Below are positions 42,893-48,733 of a stretch of 48,733 nt of DNA, piece after piece. Numbering within the stretch: position 1 is the stretch's first letter; each line of letters starts with the position of its first letter. A program made the translations under genes and the position numbers. The notes below the pieces were generated by a model. It was not told the DNA's origin, made no database searches, and worked only from the letters and a program-made list of their open reading frames with translations. Source of the DNA: Pseudomonadota bacterium (lineage in GTDB: Bacteria > Pseudomonadota > Alphaproteobacteria > Acetobacterales > Acetobacteraceae). Location of the stretch: contig JAJXXT010000143.1 in NCBI GenBank assembly GCA_021780935.1, forward strand, positions 1 through 48,733. The letters are read 5' to 3'.

Positions 42893-43729
42893 ATGAACGC
42901 GATCCAGGCCCTTGTCATCGCCGTCGTCCAAGGGGCGACGGAGCTGTTCCCGGTCAGCTCGCTCGGACATGCGGTGACGCTGCCGGCGCTGCTGCGGTGG
43001 CACATCAACCAGCACGCGCCGACATTTCTGCCGTTTCTGGTGATGCTGCATGTCGGCACCGCGGCGGCGCTGCTGGGATATTTCTGGCGCGACTGGCTGG
43101 CGATTGCGACGGGGTTGGTGGGGTTCGGGACCGAGCACCATCAGCGGGAGAGCCGGCGGGTGTTCCTGCAGATCGTGATCGCGACTGTGCCGGCGGTGAT
43201 CCTGGGGTTTGTGCTGGAGAAGTTCGTGCGCAACCTGTTCGGCACGCCGCTGGTGGCGTCGATGTTCCTGATCGTGAACGGGTTGATGCTGATGGTTGGC
43301 GAACGCTCCCGTGCGCGGGCGACGCGGCCGCTCTCCGAGCTGACGACCATGGACGCGGTGGTGATCGGGCTGTGGCAGTGCCTGGCGTTCATTCCCGGGA
43401 TGTCGCGCTCGGGGGCGACCATGGTGGGCGGGCTGACACGGGGGATAGACCATGAGGATGCCGCGCATTTCTCGTTTCTGATCGCCACACCGATCATCCT
43501 CGGCGCGACGGTGCTGGAGGTGCCGAAGCTGCTGCGCGCGGGGGTGCCGCATGGCAGCTTGTCGATCGCGGTGATGGCGGCAGTCGTGGCGGGCATCGTG
43601 GCGTGGGCAAGCACCTGGTTCCTGATGCGATATTTCCGGCGCGCGATGCAAAGCTCGGCACTCGACCCGTTCGGGTGGTACTCGATCGTGGCGGGCGCGC
43701 TGATGACGGTCTGGTTCCTGTTCGCCTGA
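42893..43729 (+). CDS. uppP: undecaprenyl-diphosphatase UppP
   Basis: 278-residue inner-membrane enzyme that recycles the lipid carrier for peptidoglycan and other envelope polymers; it also gives bacitracin tolerance. Catalytic motifs: QGATELFPVSSLGH (14-27) and PGMSRSGATM (near 168). About eight membrane segments, standard length. The ATG at 42893 follows GAGGCTTC. An SGNH hydrolase follows after 114 bp. Confidence 0.96.
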   Translation: MNAIQALVIAVVQGATELFPVSSLGHAVTLPALLRWHINQHAPTFLPFLVMLHVGTAAALLGYFWRDWLAIATGLVGFGTEHHQRESRRVFLQIVIATVPAVILGFVLEKFVRNLFGTPLVASMFLIVNGLMLMVGERSRARATRPLSELTTMDAVVIGLWQCLAFIPGMSRSGATMVGGLTRGIDHEDAAHFSFLIATPIILGATVLEVPKLLRAGVPHGSLSIAVMAAVVAGIVAWASTWFLMRYFRRAMQSSALDPFGWYSIVAGALMTVWFLFA

Positions 43730-43843
43730 ACCCCTGCGGCAGACCGGCTTCGCCATTTTCCGTTGCCGTTTCGCTGCCGACGCCCCGACTTGGCGAGCCT
43801 ACGGACGAGGTGCTTAGCGGCTTTCGGTCCGCTGAATGAAAGT

Positions 43844-44656
43844 ATGCCGATGCGCCGACGCCAACTGCTTGCCGCCTCGCTGGCGGCGCCGCTCATGGCC
43901 CCCCTCACCTCTCCGGCGCTCGCTTATGTGCCGCCGCCGCTTGCGGTGGACCCGATCGACCGGCTGTACACGCCGTGGTGGCGCAAGCGGTTCGAGGAGA
44001 AGCAGGCCGAGATTCGGCGCCGGCCACCGAACCTGCTGATGCTGGGGGACAGCATCACCCAGGACTACGAGAAGAAGGGTCCGCCGGCCTGGCGGAATTT
44101 CGTCCCCGTCTGGGAGCATTTCTACGGCGGGCGGAACGCGATCAACCTCGGCTTCATCGGCGATGCGACGAGCCATCTGATCTGGCGGCTGATGCATGGG
44201 GAACTCGACAACATGCGCCCCACCGGCGCCGTGCTGCTGATCGGCGCCAACAACATGGGCGCGCCGCATTGGGGGGCGCGCGACACCATCGCCGGGATCG
44301 AGGCGATCATCCAGCTCTGCCAACGCAAGCAGCCGCATATGGGGATTGTCCTGCTCAGCGTCCTGCCGAGCCTTCGCAGCGCCTGGATCACCGCGACGAC
44401 GGTGAAGATCAACCGCGGCCTGGCGGCGCATTTTGGCGGCGGGAAGGTGCGCGGCGTGACCTATGTCGATGTCACGGGGCTGTTTGAGCATGATGGGGTG
44501 GTGGATGCGCGCCTCTATCTCGACCCGCACCTGAAGCCGCCGCAGCCCCCGCTGCACCCGACCGCTCAGGCGCAGGCGCGGATGGCGGCGGCGATCGAGC
44601 CGGCGGTGGCGGCCATGCTGGGGGACCGGCCGCGCGGGCCGATGGCATGGGGGTGA
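43844..44656 (+). CDS. SGNH/GDSL-family hydrolase, exported
   Basis: 270 residues. An N-terminal MRRRQLLAASLAAPLMAPL with Arg-Arg-x-x-Leu is a likely twin-arginine or Sec signal ending near SPALAY. Block I LMLGDSITQDY carries the nucleophile Ser, LGFIGDATSH the Gly block, LLIGANNMG the Asn block, and PPLHPTAQAQARM the catalytic His (with the preceding Asp replaced by a Pro-rich stretch). Families act on acyl or acetyl esters in polysaccharides or lipids. Substrate unknown. Starts are ATG 43844 or 43850. Confidence 0.83.
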   Translation: MPMRRRQLLAASLAAPLMAPLTSPALAYVPPPLAVDPIDRLYTPWWRKRFEEKQAEIRRRPPNLLMLGDSITQDYEKKGPPAWRNFVPVWEHFYGGRNAINLGFIGDATSHLIWRLMHGELDNMRPTGAVLLIGANNMGAPHWGARDTIAGIEAIIQLCQRKQPHMGIVLLSVLPSLRSAWITATTVKINRGLAAHFGGGKVRGVTYVDVTGLFEHDGVVDARLYLDPHLKPPQPPLHPTAQAQARMAAAIEPAVAAMLGDRPRGPMAWG

Positions 44657-44668
44657 GGCGCGGAGCGG

Positions 44669-45406
44669 CTATTCGGCAGCGCGGGCGGCCAGCGGCGGCC
44701 GGGCGAAGTCCAGCCAGTAGCCGCGCTCGTCACTGGCGATGAGGCGCTCGCCATCGGCGATGCGGCGCAGCGCGCCGGCGGCGAGCTTGGTGCGCAGACG
44801 GTGGATATGGGTGGCGACGGTGTGGGAGGCCGCCTGCCGCGAATAGCCCCAGACCTCGCGCAACAACTCATCACGGCTGACCGGGCGGCTGCCGGCGCGG
44901 TGCAGATACCGCAGCAGCGCGGCTTCCTTTTCGGTGAGCCGGATGGGGCGCTCGATACGCGGGTCACGCAAGGTTTTTGTTTCTGTATCGAACCGGTACG
45001 GGCCGATGGCCAGCTCCCGGTCATCGGCCGCCGCGAACCCGCGCAGCTGAGCGCGCATGCGGGCACGCAGCACCGCGGGACGGAACGGATAGGCCATCAG
45101 ATCGCTCGCACCGGCATCGAGTGCTTGGACGACGGTTTGGTCCGTGGGCTGGTCCGCGGCGAGCAGCAGCGGCGTGCGCAGACCGCCGGCACGCAGACGC
45201 GCGATGAGGGCGAGGCCGTCGCCGTCCGGCAGCTCCAGCGCGATGACGGCGGCCGCGAAATCATTCGCCTGCGTCAGGCGCGTGGCGGCATCGGCCGCCG
45301 TGGAAGCGAATTCGATGACCACCCCTTCATCGATGGCGGCGAAGAGCAGGTCGGCGCGGCGCGCCTCGTCTGCCTCCGCCACCAAAATGCGCACGCACCC
45401 TGACAT
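44669..45406 (-). CDS. OmpR-type response regulator with degenerate receiver domain
   Basis: 245 residues. The receiver has lost the phosphorylation chemistry: the phospho-acceptor Asp is Ala56 (AVIALELPDGDG), the acidic pocket reads EAD (11-13), and the conserved Lys is Tyr106 (LMAYPFRP). The C-terminal winged helix (RLTEKEAALLRYL, then ASHTVATHIHRLRTKL) is intact, so it should still bind DNA. No kinase gene is adjacent. It is likely phosphorylation-independent. The start ATG 45406 has GGGAGGCGATTG upstream. The 94-bp gap to the next gene holds two GC hairpins (45421-45449 and 45475-45497). Confidence 0.88.
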   Translation of the reverse strand: MSGCVRILVAEADEARRADLLFAAIDEGVVIEFASTAADAATRLTQANDFAAAVIALELPDGDGLALIARLRAGGLRTPLLLAADQPTDQTVVQALDAGASDLMAYPFRPAVLRARMRAQLRGFAAADDRELAIGPYRFDTETKTLRDPRIERPIRLTEKEAALLRYLHRAGSRPVSRDELLREVWGYSRQAASHTVATHIHRLRTKLAAGALRRIADGERLIASDERGYWLDFARPPLAARAAE

Positions 45407-45500
45407 CAATCGCCTCCCGGCCGCCGCGCGCTGGCACAGAGCGCGGCGGATGCTGACGAAACGTTATGCGGTTGGCTCCTCCAGGGCGAGGGGGAGCGGG

Positions 45501-45836
45501 TCAAAAAGCGTCAAGCCGTCGCAACAGGCCATCGCGCAGGGCTTTACCCTGGCCGATCAGAATGGTGAGGCGGTCGCGCGCGCGGGCGGCGGACTCTGGC
45601 GCTGGCGGATGGCGGTGGGCGGCGAGCTGCGTGTCGAGCGGCAGGAGAGCGCGGCGGTAGGTTTCCGCAACCTGTTCATCCGCCGTTCGCGACGGGCTCG
45701 TCTCGGCGGTACGGGCGATGGCGAGCAGGCTGGCATGTAGCCGCCAGGCGGCGGCGAGGCTCTCGCTGAGTTCAAGCGGTGATGCGCCGAGGGCGTAGGG
45801 GGCATAGGGCGAGTCTGGGTTGGGGGGGCTTGTCAC
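45501..45836 (-). CDS. small protein of unknown function, second gene of a leftward phage-like operon
   Basis: 111 residues, mostly helical (LELSESLAAAWRLHASLLAIA, then ARDRLTILIGQGKALRDGLLRRL), no recognisable family. It begins at GTG 45836, which overlaps the stop of the preceding 67-residue gene (GTGA), so translation is coupled. The leftward gene position, opposite a repressor and replication-type genes, is like the early left operon of lambdoid prophages. The 8-bp hairpin 45475-45497 lies just beyond its stop without a T-run. Confidence 0.5.
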   Translation of the reverse strand: MTSPPNPDSPYAPYALGASPLELSESLAAAWRLHASLLAIARTAETSPSRTADEQVAETYRRALLPLDTQLAAHRHPPAPESAARARDRLTILIGQGKALRDGLLRRLDAF

Positions 45837-46036
45837 GGAACCGGGGTGCTCGTTGCGATGCCAGCGGCCGCTTGGCCTCGGGCTTGGCACGCCCGCCAGA
45901 GTGCCACGCGTTTCGCGCCGATCCCCTGGCCCGCGGCGCGCATGGACTGGGCGAGGCGGATGACGAGGTCGGCATCGTTCGTCGGCGCTGGTGCGGGCGT
46001 GGGCGTTGTCTGGCGCTTTGGAATAATGGGCGGCAT
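45833..46036 (-). CDS. 67-residue protein of unknown function, first gene of a leftward phage-like operon
   Basis: A Pro/Thr-rich N-terminus (PIIPKRQTTPTPAPAPTN) precedes an Ala-rich helical part (ADLVIRLAQSMRAAGQGIGAKRVALWRACQARG). GGAGGCGCCG directly before ATG 46036 is a strong ribosome site. A strong promoter (46059-46087) points at it, overlapped by operator-like repeats. No family recognised. Confidence 0.55.
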   Translation of the reverse strand: MPPIIPKRQTTPTPAPAPTNDADLVIRLAQSMRAAGQGIGAKRVALWRACQARGQAAAGIATSTPVP

Positions 46037-46058
46037 CGGCGCCTCCGGTTCGCCGAAC

Positions 46059-46087
46059 CTATTAGTTTTTTCCTAATCAACTGTCAA
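46059..46087 (-). promoter_or_regulatory. strong leftward promoter
   Basis: On the minus strand: -35 TTGACA (46087-46082), 17-nt spacer, -10 TAATAG (46064-46059), start near 46052, leader about 16 nt with GGAGG. It drives the two-gene operon 46036-45501. Repeat copies at 46068-46086 and 46093-46111 and the inverted repeat ATTAG-N7-CTAAT (46061-46077) overlap it, as expected for repressor control. Confidence 0.7.
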
Positions 46088-46111
46088 TATGATTTTCCTA
46101 ACTTTCTGGAC
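46068..46111. repeat. two operator-like repeats (copies 1 and 2 of three)
   Basis: TTTTCCTAATCAACTGTCA (46068-46086) and TTTTCCTAACTTTCTGGAC (46093-46111) share TTTTCCTAA at a 25-bp phase. A third copy is at 46683-46701. A partial CTTTCCTAT follows at 46111-46119. Copy 1 overlaps an inverted repeat (ATTAG...CTAAT). No such motif was noticed elsewhere in the window. Confidence 0.65.
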
Positions 46112-46254
46112 TTTCCTATGAGCGGAGGCTGCCGGCGGCCGTGCCGCGACGCGCCGGCGGGAGTGGTGATGGCACGCGGCGCGGATGCGGTGACGGACGA
46201 CACCAGGATCGGAACAGGCTGTCCGACGGGTGAGGCGCTGGCCAGGCGGGCGGG

Positions 46255-46626
46255 TCAGCCGGCCGTTTTGGGGCCGCGCGACAGTGCCGTCATGAGGCGT
46301 AGGACGGCAGCCTGAGCCTCGTCGTCCAACTCCCGGTAGAGGCGGAGGAAAGCGAGCTCTGCACTGTCTGCGGCACGCGCCTCGGCTTCCCGATCCACGC
46401 CGAATTCGAGCCAGGCGGGGTCCACACCGAACTCGGCCGCGAGGCGGCGGATGTTCTGGCGCCGAAGGCCGTGCGCGCCGTTCACCCACGCGTGAATGGT
46501 GGGCTGCGACACGCCCAGGCGGCGGGCGAGCTCCGCGCCGGAGAGCCCGCGGCGCTGCATTATCTGGCGGATGCGGTCGGCGACGGCCTGGCGGATGGCG
46601 GCTGGGGACTCATCGGACTGGGACAT
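46255..46626 (-). CDS. Cro/CI-type HTH repressor
   Basis: 123 residues. N-terminal XRE HTH: IRQIMQRRGLSGAELARRLGVSQPTIHAWVNGAHGLRRQNIRRLAAEFGVDPAWLEFG. No LexA/CI peptidase domain follows; the C-terminal 45 residues (ELAFLRLYRELDDEAQAAVLRLM) are a short helical dimerisation-type tail. It sits between two outward promoters that carry the TTTTCCTAA repeats, so it is the likely regulator of both. Start ATG 46626 (MSQSDESP); a further ATG upstream would add 12 residues. The region 46118-46254 on the other strand has only an unsupported frame. Confidence 0.85.
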   Translation of the reverse strand: MSQSDESPAAIRQAVADRIRQIMQRRGLSGAELARRLGVSQPTIHAWVNGAHGLRRQNIRRLAAEFGVDPAWLEFGVDREAEARAADSAELAFLRLYRELDDEAQAAVLRLMTALSRGPKTAG

Positions 46627-46665
46627 ACCGGAGCAGCTATACGAGAAATACCTTGGATGCACCTA

Positions 46666-46694
46666 TTGACGGCATGTTCGGTTTTTCCTAATTT
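46666..46694 (+). promoter_or_regulatory. rightward promoter, apparently giving a leaderless message
   Basis: TTGACG (46666-46671), 17-nt spacer, TAATTT (46689-46694). The predicted first base, about 7 nt beyond, falls at 46701-46702, which is the ATG of the next gene. There is no ribosome site before that ATG. Repeat copy 3 (46683-46701) overlaps the -10 and the start. Confidence 0.6.
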
Positions 46695-46701
46695 TCTGTC
46701 C
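46683..46701. repeat. operator-like repeat, copy 3
   Basis: TTTTCCTAATTTTCTGTCC matches copy 2 (46093-46111) in 16 of 19 positions. It covers the -10 and predicted start of the rightward promoter, where a bound repressor would block transcription, and lies about 57 bp before the repressor start, on the repressor's own upstream side. Confidence 0.65.
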
Positions 46702-47160
46702 ATGCGCACGAACATTCCAGCGTCGCGAAGGCGCCCTCTGGCCGCGGGAGCTCGTCCCGCCAAGGCTTCGGAAACCGCTGGGTGGAGCGAGGTTGACGTG
46801 GCCACGCTCCGCCGGATGTGGCGGGCATTCCTGCCGGTGTGGGCGATGGCCGAGGATCTGCGCCGATCGCGCAAGGCGGTGCAGGCTTTGGTGCGGGAGT
46901 TGGACCTGCCATACCGGGCGCCCACCGCCGTCGAGCGTGCGGGACGGATGCGGATAACCTCGGCCTCGCTACGACGGGCGCGGGCGGCGGAAGAGGATTT
47001 GTACCCCGCGGCAATCTCGGCCCCCGACGCAGGGCGGCTGGCCGCTGGGTATGGCCTCGACTGGAGCGGGCGGCGCGGTGACCTGGCGGCGCTGAACGCA
47101 GCGCTGGAGCGGGCGGGACAGCGGCCGGTCTATGTACCGTTCCGGCAGTTGCGGCCGTGA
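46702..47160 (+). CDS. HTH protein, GcrA-like N-terminal region, first rightward phage-like gene
   Basis: 152 residues. WSEVDVATLRRMWRAFLPVWAMAEDLRRSRKAVQALVRELDL (about 29-70) has the Trp/Arg pattern of GcrA/MarR-like phage HTH domains. The C-terminal half is unassigned. There is no ribosome site, and the promoter places the transcript start at the ATG. It is first in a rightward run of overlapping genes. Confidence 0.6.
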   Translation: MRTNIPASRRRPLAAGARPAKASETAGWSEVDVATLRRMWRAFLPVWAMAEDLRRSRKAVQALVRELDLPYRAPTAVERAGRMRITSASLRRARAAEEDLYPAAISAPDAGRLAAGYGLDWSGRRGDLAALNAALERAGQRPVYVPFRQLRP

Positions 47161-47348
47161 GCATCGCCAGATCGTTGATCGATAATAACGATGCCGCGAC
47201 CTGTTGCCAGCTCTGCGCCGGGCGCGGCTATGTGATGGTCAGGGGACTGACAATCGACGCATGCCCCCGCTGCGCGGTGGCCGGCGAGGAGGCGTGGCGG
47301 AAACGCTTCCTGCGCCGAGCGCAGGCCGGCGGCAGGCTCGCCGCGTGA
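47157..47348 (+). CDS. small zinc-ribbon protein
   Basis: 63 residues. CCQLCAGRGYVMV...DACPRC gives two CxxC-type knuckles (residues about 16-20 and 36-39) of a DnaJ-like or zinc-ribbon type, so it probably binds one zinc. Starts at GTG 47157 overlapping the preceding stop (GTGA) and ends in another GTGA. Typical of small phage replication-region proteins; role unknown. Confidence 0.6.
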   Translation: MSIARSLIDNNDAATCCQLCAGRGYVMVRGLTIDACPRCAVAGEEAWRKRFLRRAQAGGRLAA

Positions 47349-48169
47349 GCAAAACCGATATCTGGATGCCGCTCTACATTGGCGACTACCTCGCCGACAC
47401 GAGGCGACTAAGCACGCTCCAGCACGGCGCCTATCTGCTGCTGCTGATGGAGTATTGGCGATCCGGACCATTACCGGACGATGACGAGCAATTGGCTGTC
47501 ATCGCGGGGATGGATGCACGAAGCTGGCGGGCACAGGCGACTTCCGTGCGGCGGTTCTTTACGCCGGGCTCCGACGGGCTGCTGCACCAGAAACGCACGG
47601 ACATCGAGTTGGCGCGGACGGCCGCAATCCAGGCGAAGCGACGCTCAGCGGCACGAGCGCGACACGGCCTCGATGGGGCCGTACCCGATGCACATGCAGA
47701 TGCATATGGAGATGCACATGCAGGTGCACATGCAGGTCCACATGCAGGTGCACTTGGAATGCATGTGGATACACACGCGCATTGTCGCGCGACAGTCACA
47801 GCCACAGATCATTCCGTTCCTTCGGAACGGCGCGGCGGGGCCGCGCGTGCGGCCTCGGATGTCCGTCATGAATTCTGGGTTGAGGGTCTGGCAGCCTTTC
47901 GGCAGATGACGGGGCGCAACGAGAACGCAAGCCGGCGATTTCTCGGGCAATTGTTGCGGACCATGGGCGACGATTGCGCGCGCGCAATGGCACTCATCCA
48001 CCAAGCGCAAGCGGACCGGCCCGGCGATCCGGCGACATGGCTGCTGGCGGCGGCACAGACCCGGGCCGACGGGCGGAGAGGGCGCGATGAGCACAAGCTT
48101 GCCCGCGCGGCGCAAATGCGCCGAGTGGCAGAGATTTTCGACGTTACAGCGGAGGATACCTCGATATGA
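47345..48169 (+). CDS. DUF1376-domain (YdaU-like) phage replication-region protein
   Basis: 274 residues, GTG start 47345 overlapping the previous stop (GTGA). The N-terminal MPLYIGDYLADTRRLSTLQHGAYLLLLMEYW is the DUF1376 signature, common in prophage replication modules beside DnaC/primase genes. A His-rich repeated linker (47687-47758) follows near residues 115-138. The C-terminal part (FWVEGLAAFRQMTGRNENASRRFLGQLLR) has a helical primosomal-protein-like look. Next gene starts with a 4-bp overlap. Confidence 0.78.
   Translation: MSKTDIWMPLYIGDYLADTRRLSTLQHGAYLLLLMEYWRSGPLPDDDEQLAVIAGMDARSWRAQATSVRRFFTPGSDGLLHQKRTDIELARTAAIQAKRRSAARARHGLDGAVPDAHADAYGDAHAGAHAGPHAGALGMHVDTHAHCRATVTATDHSVPSERRGGAARAASDVRHEFWVEGLAAFRQMTGRNENASRRFLGQLLRTMGDDCARAMALIHQAQADRPGDPATWLLAAAQTRADGRRGRDEHKLARAAQMRRVAEIFDVTAEDTSI
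47687..47758 (+). repeat. six 12-bp tandem repeats coding a His/Ala-rich linker
   Basis: Units GATGCACATGCA, GATGCATATGGA, GATGCACATGCA, GGTGCACATGCA, GGTCCACATGCA, GGTGCACTTGGA, each starting 12 bp apart. In frame they encode DAHA, DAYG, DAHA, GAHA, GPHA, GALG. The repeat is itself partly self-complementary (TGCA/CATG). It lies inside the DUF1376 gene and preserves its frame. Confidence 0.9.
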
Positions 48170-48561
48170 ACACGATCTCTCCATCCTCGAGACGGGTTAC
48201 GACGGAAGCGCAGGCCTGGCTGGCGAGCCTAGCGCCGCTGGTGTCACCGCTTTTTCCTGCCGACACGGCGGAGGCGTTTCGCGGCTATCTGCCGTTGCTC
48301 GTCGCGCTGCCAACGAAAGCGTTCAACCGTGAAACGCTGGAGGAGGCCGCCTGTTGTGCGCGGGCGCGGCATGGGGTGCCGACCCATGCGGAGCTGCGCG
48401 CGGTGCTGACGACATGGTGCAGGGAGCATCGCCACGCGCCGCCGGCGCTGCCGAGACCCCGCGATATTGTACCGTACAACGAACGTTGCACACCCGCACA
48501 GGCCTCTGAAATTCTACGAAGGCATGGATATGCCACACTGACCGCCGGTGTATCCAAGTGA
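48166..48561 (+). CDS. phage-like protein of unknown function
   Basis: 131 residues, ATG 48166 overlapping the DUF1376 gene stop (ATGA). The N-terminal half (AQAWLASLAPLVSPLFPADTAEAFRGYLPLLVALP) is helical, and the middle contains KAFNRETLEEAACCARARHGVPTHAELRAVLTTW. No family recognised. Its tail (CTPAQASEILRRHGYAT) looks like a short helix. Part of the overlapping rightward run. Confidence 0.65.
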   Translation: MNTISPSSRRVTTEAQAWLASLAPLVSPLFPADTAEAFRGYLPLLVALPTKAFNRETLEEAACCARARHGVPTHAELRAVLTTWCREHRHAPPALPRPRDIVPYNERCTPAQASEILRRHGYATLTAGVSK

Positions 48562-48695
48562 GCGGCGCAGGCGGCGCGGGCCGGGCCTCCGGCGGGGCCT
48601 GGGCGGCGTGTAGCGCGACGATCAGGATGAGAAGCGCGACAACCAGGGTGAGAAAGTATGGTCGCGGCTTGGGAACGTTAGTCGGGGTTGTTTGA
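48558..48695 (+). CDS. very small possible gene, 45 codons
   Basis: GTG 48558 overlaps the preceding stop (GTGA), exactly the coupling pattern used by the genes before it. The product is basic and Gly/Arg-rich, with a 21-bp tandem repeat inside. No domain. The minus strand over the same bases is also open and would encode a hydrophobic stretch, so coding direction is unsure. Low confidence. Confidence 0.2.
   Translation: MSGAGGAGRASGGAWAACSATIRMRSATTRVRKYGRGLGTLVGVV
48612..48653. repeat. 21-bp tandem duplication
   Basis: A 21-bp unit beginning AGCGCGACGATCAGG (48612-48632) is followed by a copy with three changes (48633-48653). Remaining bases to the window end (48696-48733) show nothing I can support. 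Confidence 0.75.
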
Positions 48696-48733
48696 CGCTG
48701 GCAAGGGCGATGGAGCGTTCTGATTGTCGGCGC

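Noticed and set aside
46118..46315. Small open frame starting ATG 46118 after repeat copy 2
   Set aside because: No ribosome site, composition like random GC-rich sequence, and its end overlaps the repressor gene.
47687..47758. CRISPR-like appearance of the repeat run
   Set aside because: Units are 12 bp with no spacers, and they lie in frame inside a protein gene.
48558..48733. Minus-strand open frame at the window end with a hydrophobic stretch
   Set aside because: It has no visible start inside the window and would run antisense deep into the well-formed 48166-48561 gene. It cannot be judged without the sequence beyond the window.

Overview
The window reads as high-GC alphaproteobacterial chromosome, most likely from the acetic-acid-bacteria family (Acetobacteraceae). 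The 5' end of a 16S rRNA gene (minus strand, positions 1-247) has the alphaproteobacterial start and the V1-V2 wording typical of that family. Third codon positions are strongly G/C, and the protein-coding genes resemble Acetobacteraceae/Rhodospirillales genes. This placement rests on pattern memory, not on a search.

Layout. 1-890: 16S 5' end, its leader with boxA, and a clear sigma-70-type rrn promoter. 893-6100: a very large three-part flavoprotein (GltD-like core plus ferredoxin-reductase tail) and an Old-Yellow-Enzyme-family flavoenzyme preceded by a palindromic operator. 6130-11607: small unknown protein, DedA-like membrane protein, Asp/Glu-racemase-family protein, OmpR-type two-component pair, AlkA-type glycosylase, and a crotonase-fold protein lacking the usual glutamates. 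11629-14004: APC permease plus class IV aminotransferase operon behind a perfect 20-bp palindrome. 14174-16668: translationally coupled pair of unknown proteins. 16747-20309: flagellar stator genes in the order motB-motA, with a beta-carbonic anhydrase on each side. 20318-21643: exported ClpP-like protein. 21756-26379: complete branched-chain-type ABC importer (livK-H-M-G-F). 26557-29709: class II aldolase, threonine-dehydratase-like enzyme and GT39-type membrane transferase. 29724-32293: Lrp regulator divergent from trxB and a LysR regulator. 32294-32593: gene-free, highly structured segment ending in an intrinsic terminator (candidate ncRNA). 32597-34227: XRE/shikimate-kinase fusion regulator divergent from an EthD-like protein. 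34466-45406: YbjN protein, class III aminotransferase, two SDRs, small exported protein, ArfB, SLC13/ArsB-type carrier, YceI protein, large membrane protein, UppP, SGNH hydrolase, and a response regulator with a degenerate receiver.

45501-48733 (window end) looks like the early and immunity region of a prophage or phage-derived island: two coupled leftward small genes, a Cro/CI-type repressor, and a rightward run of overlapping genes (HTH protein, zinc-ribbon, DUF1376, unknown). Three near-identical TTTTCCTAA-containing repeats lie at the two outward promoters, and the rightward promoter is placed so that its first gene may be leaderless. No integrase, attachment site or structural gene is visible before the window ends.

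The most unusual items are the structured RNA candidate at 32372-32593, the phage-like switch at 46059-46702, the aminotransferase that appears to lack the PLP lysine, the degenerate response regulator, and short tandem duplications (15-bp units in three unrelated places). No complete CRISPR array, tRNA or insertion sequence was seen.
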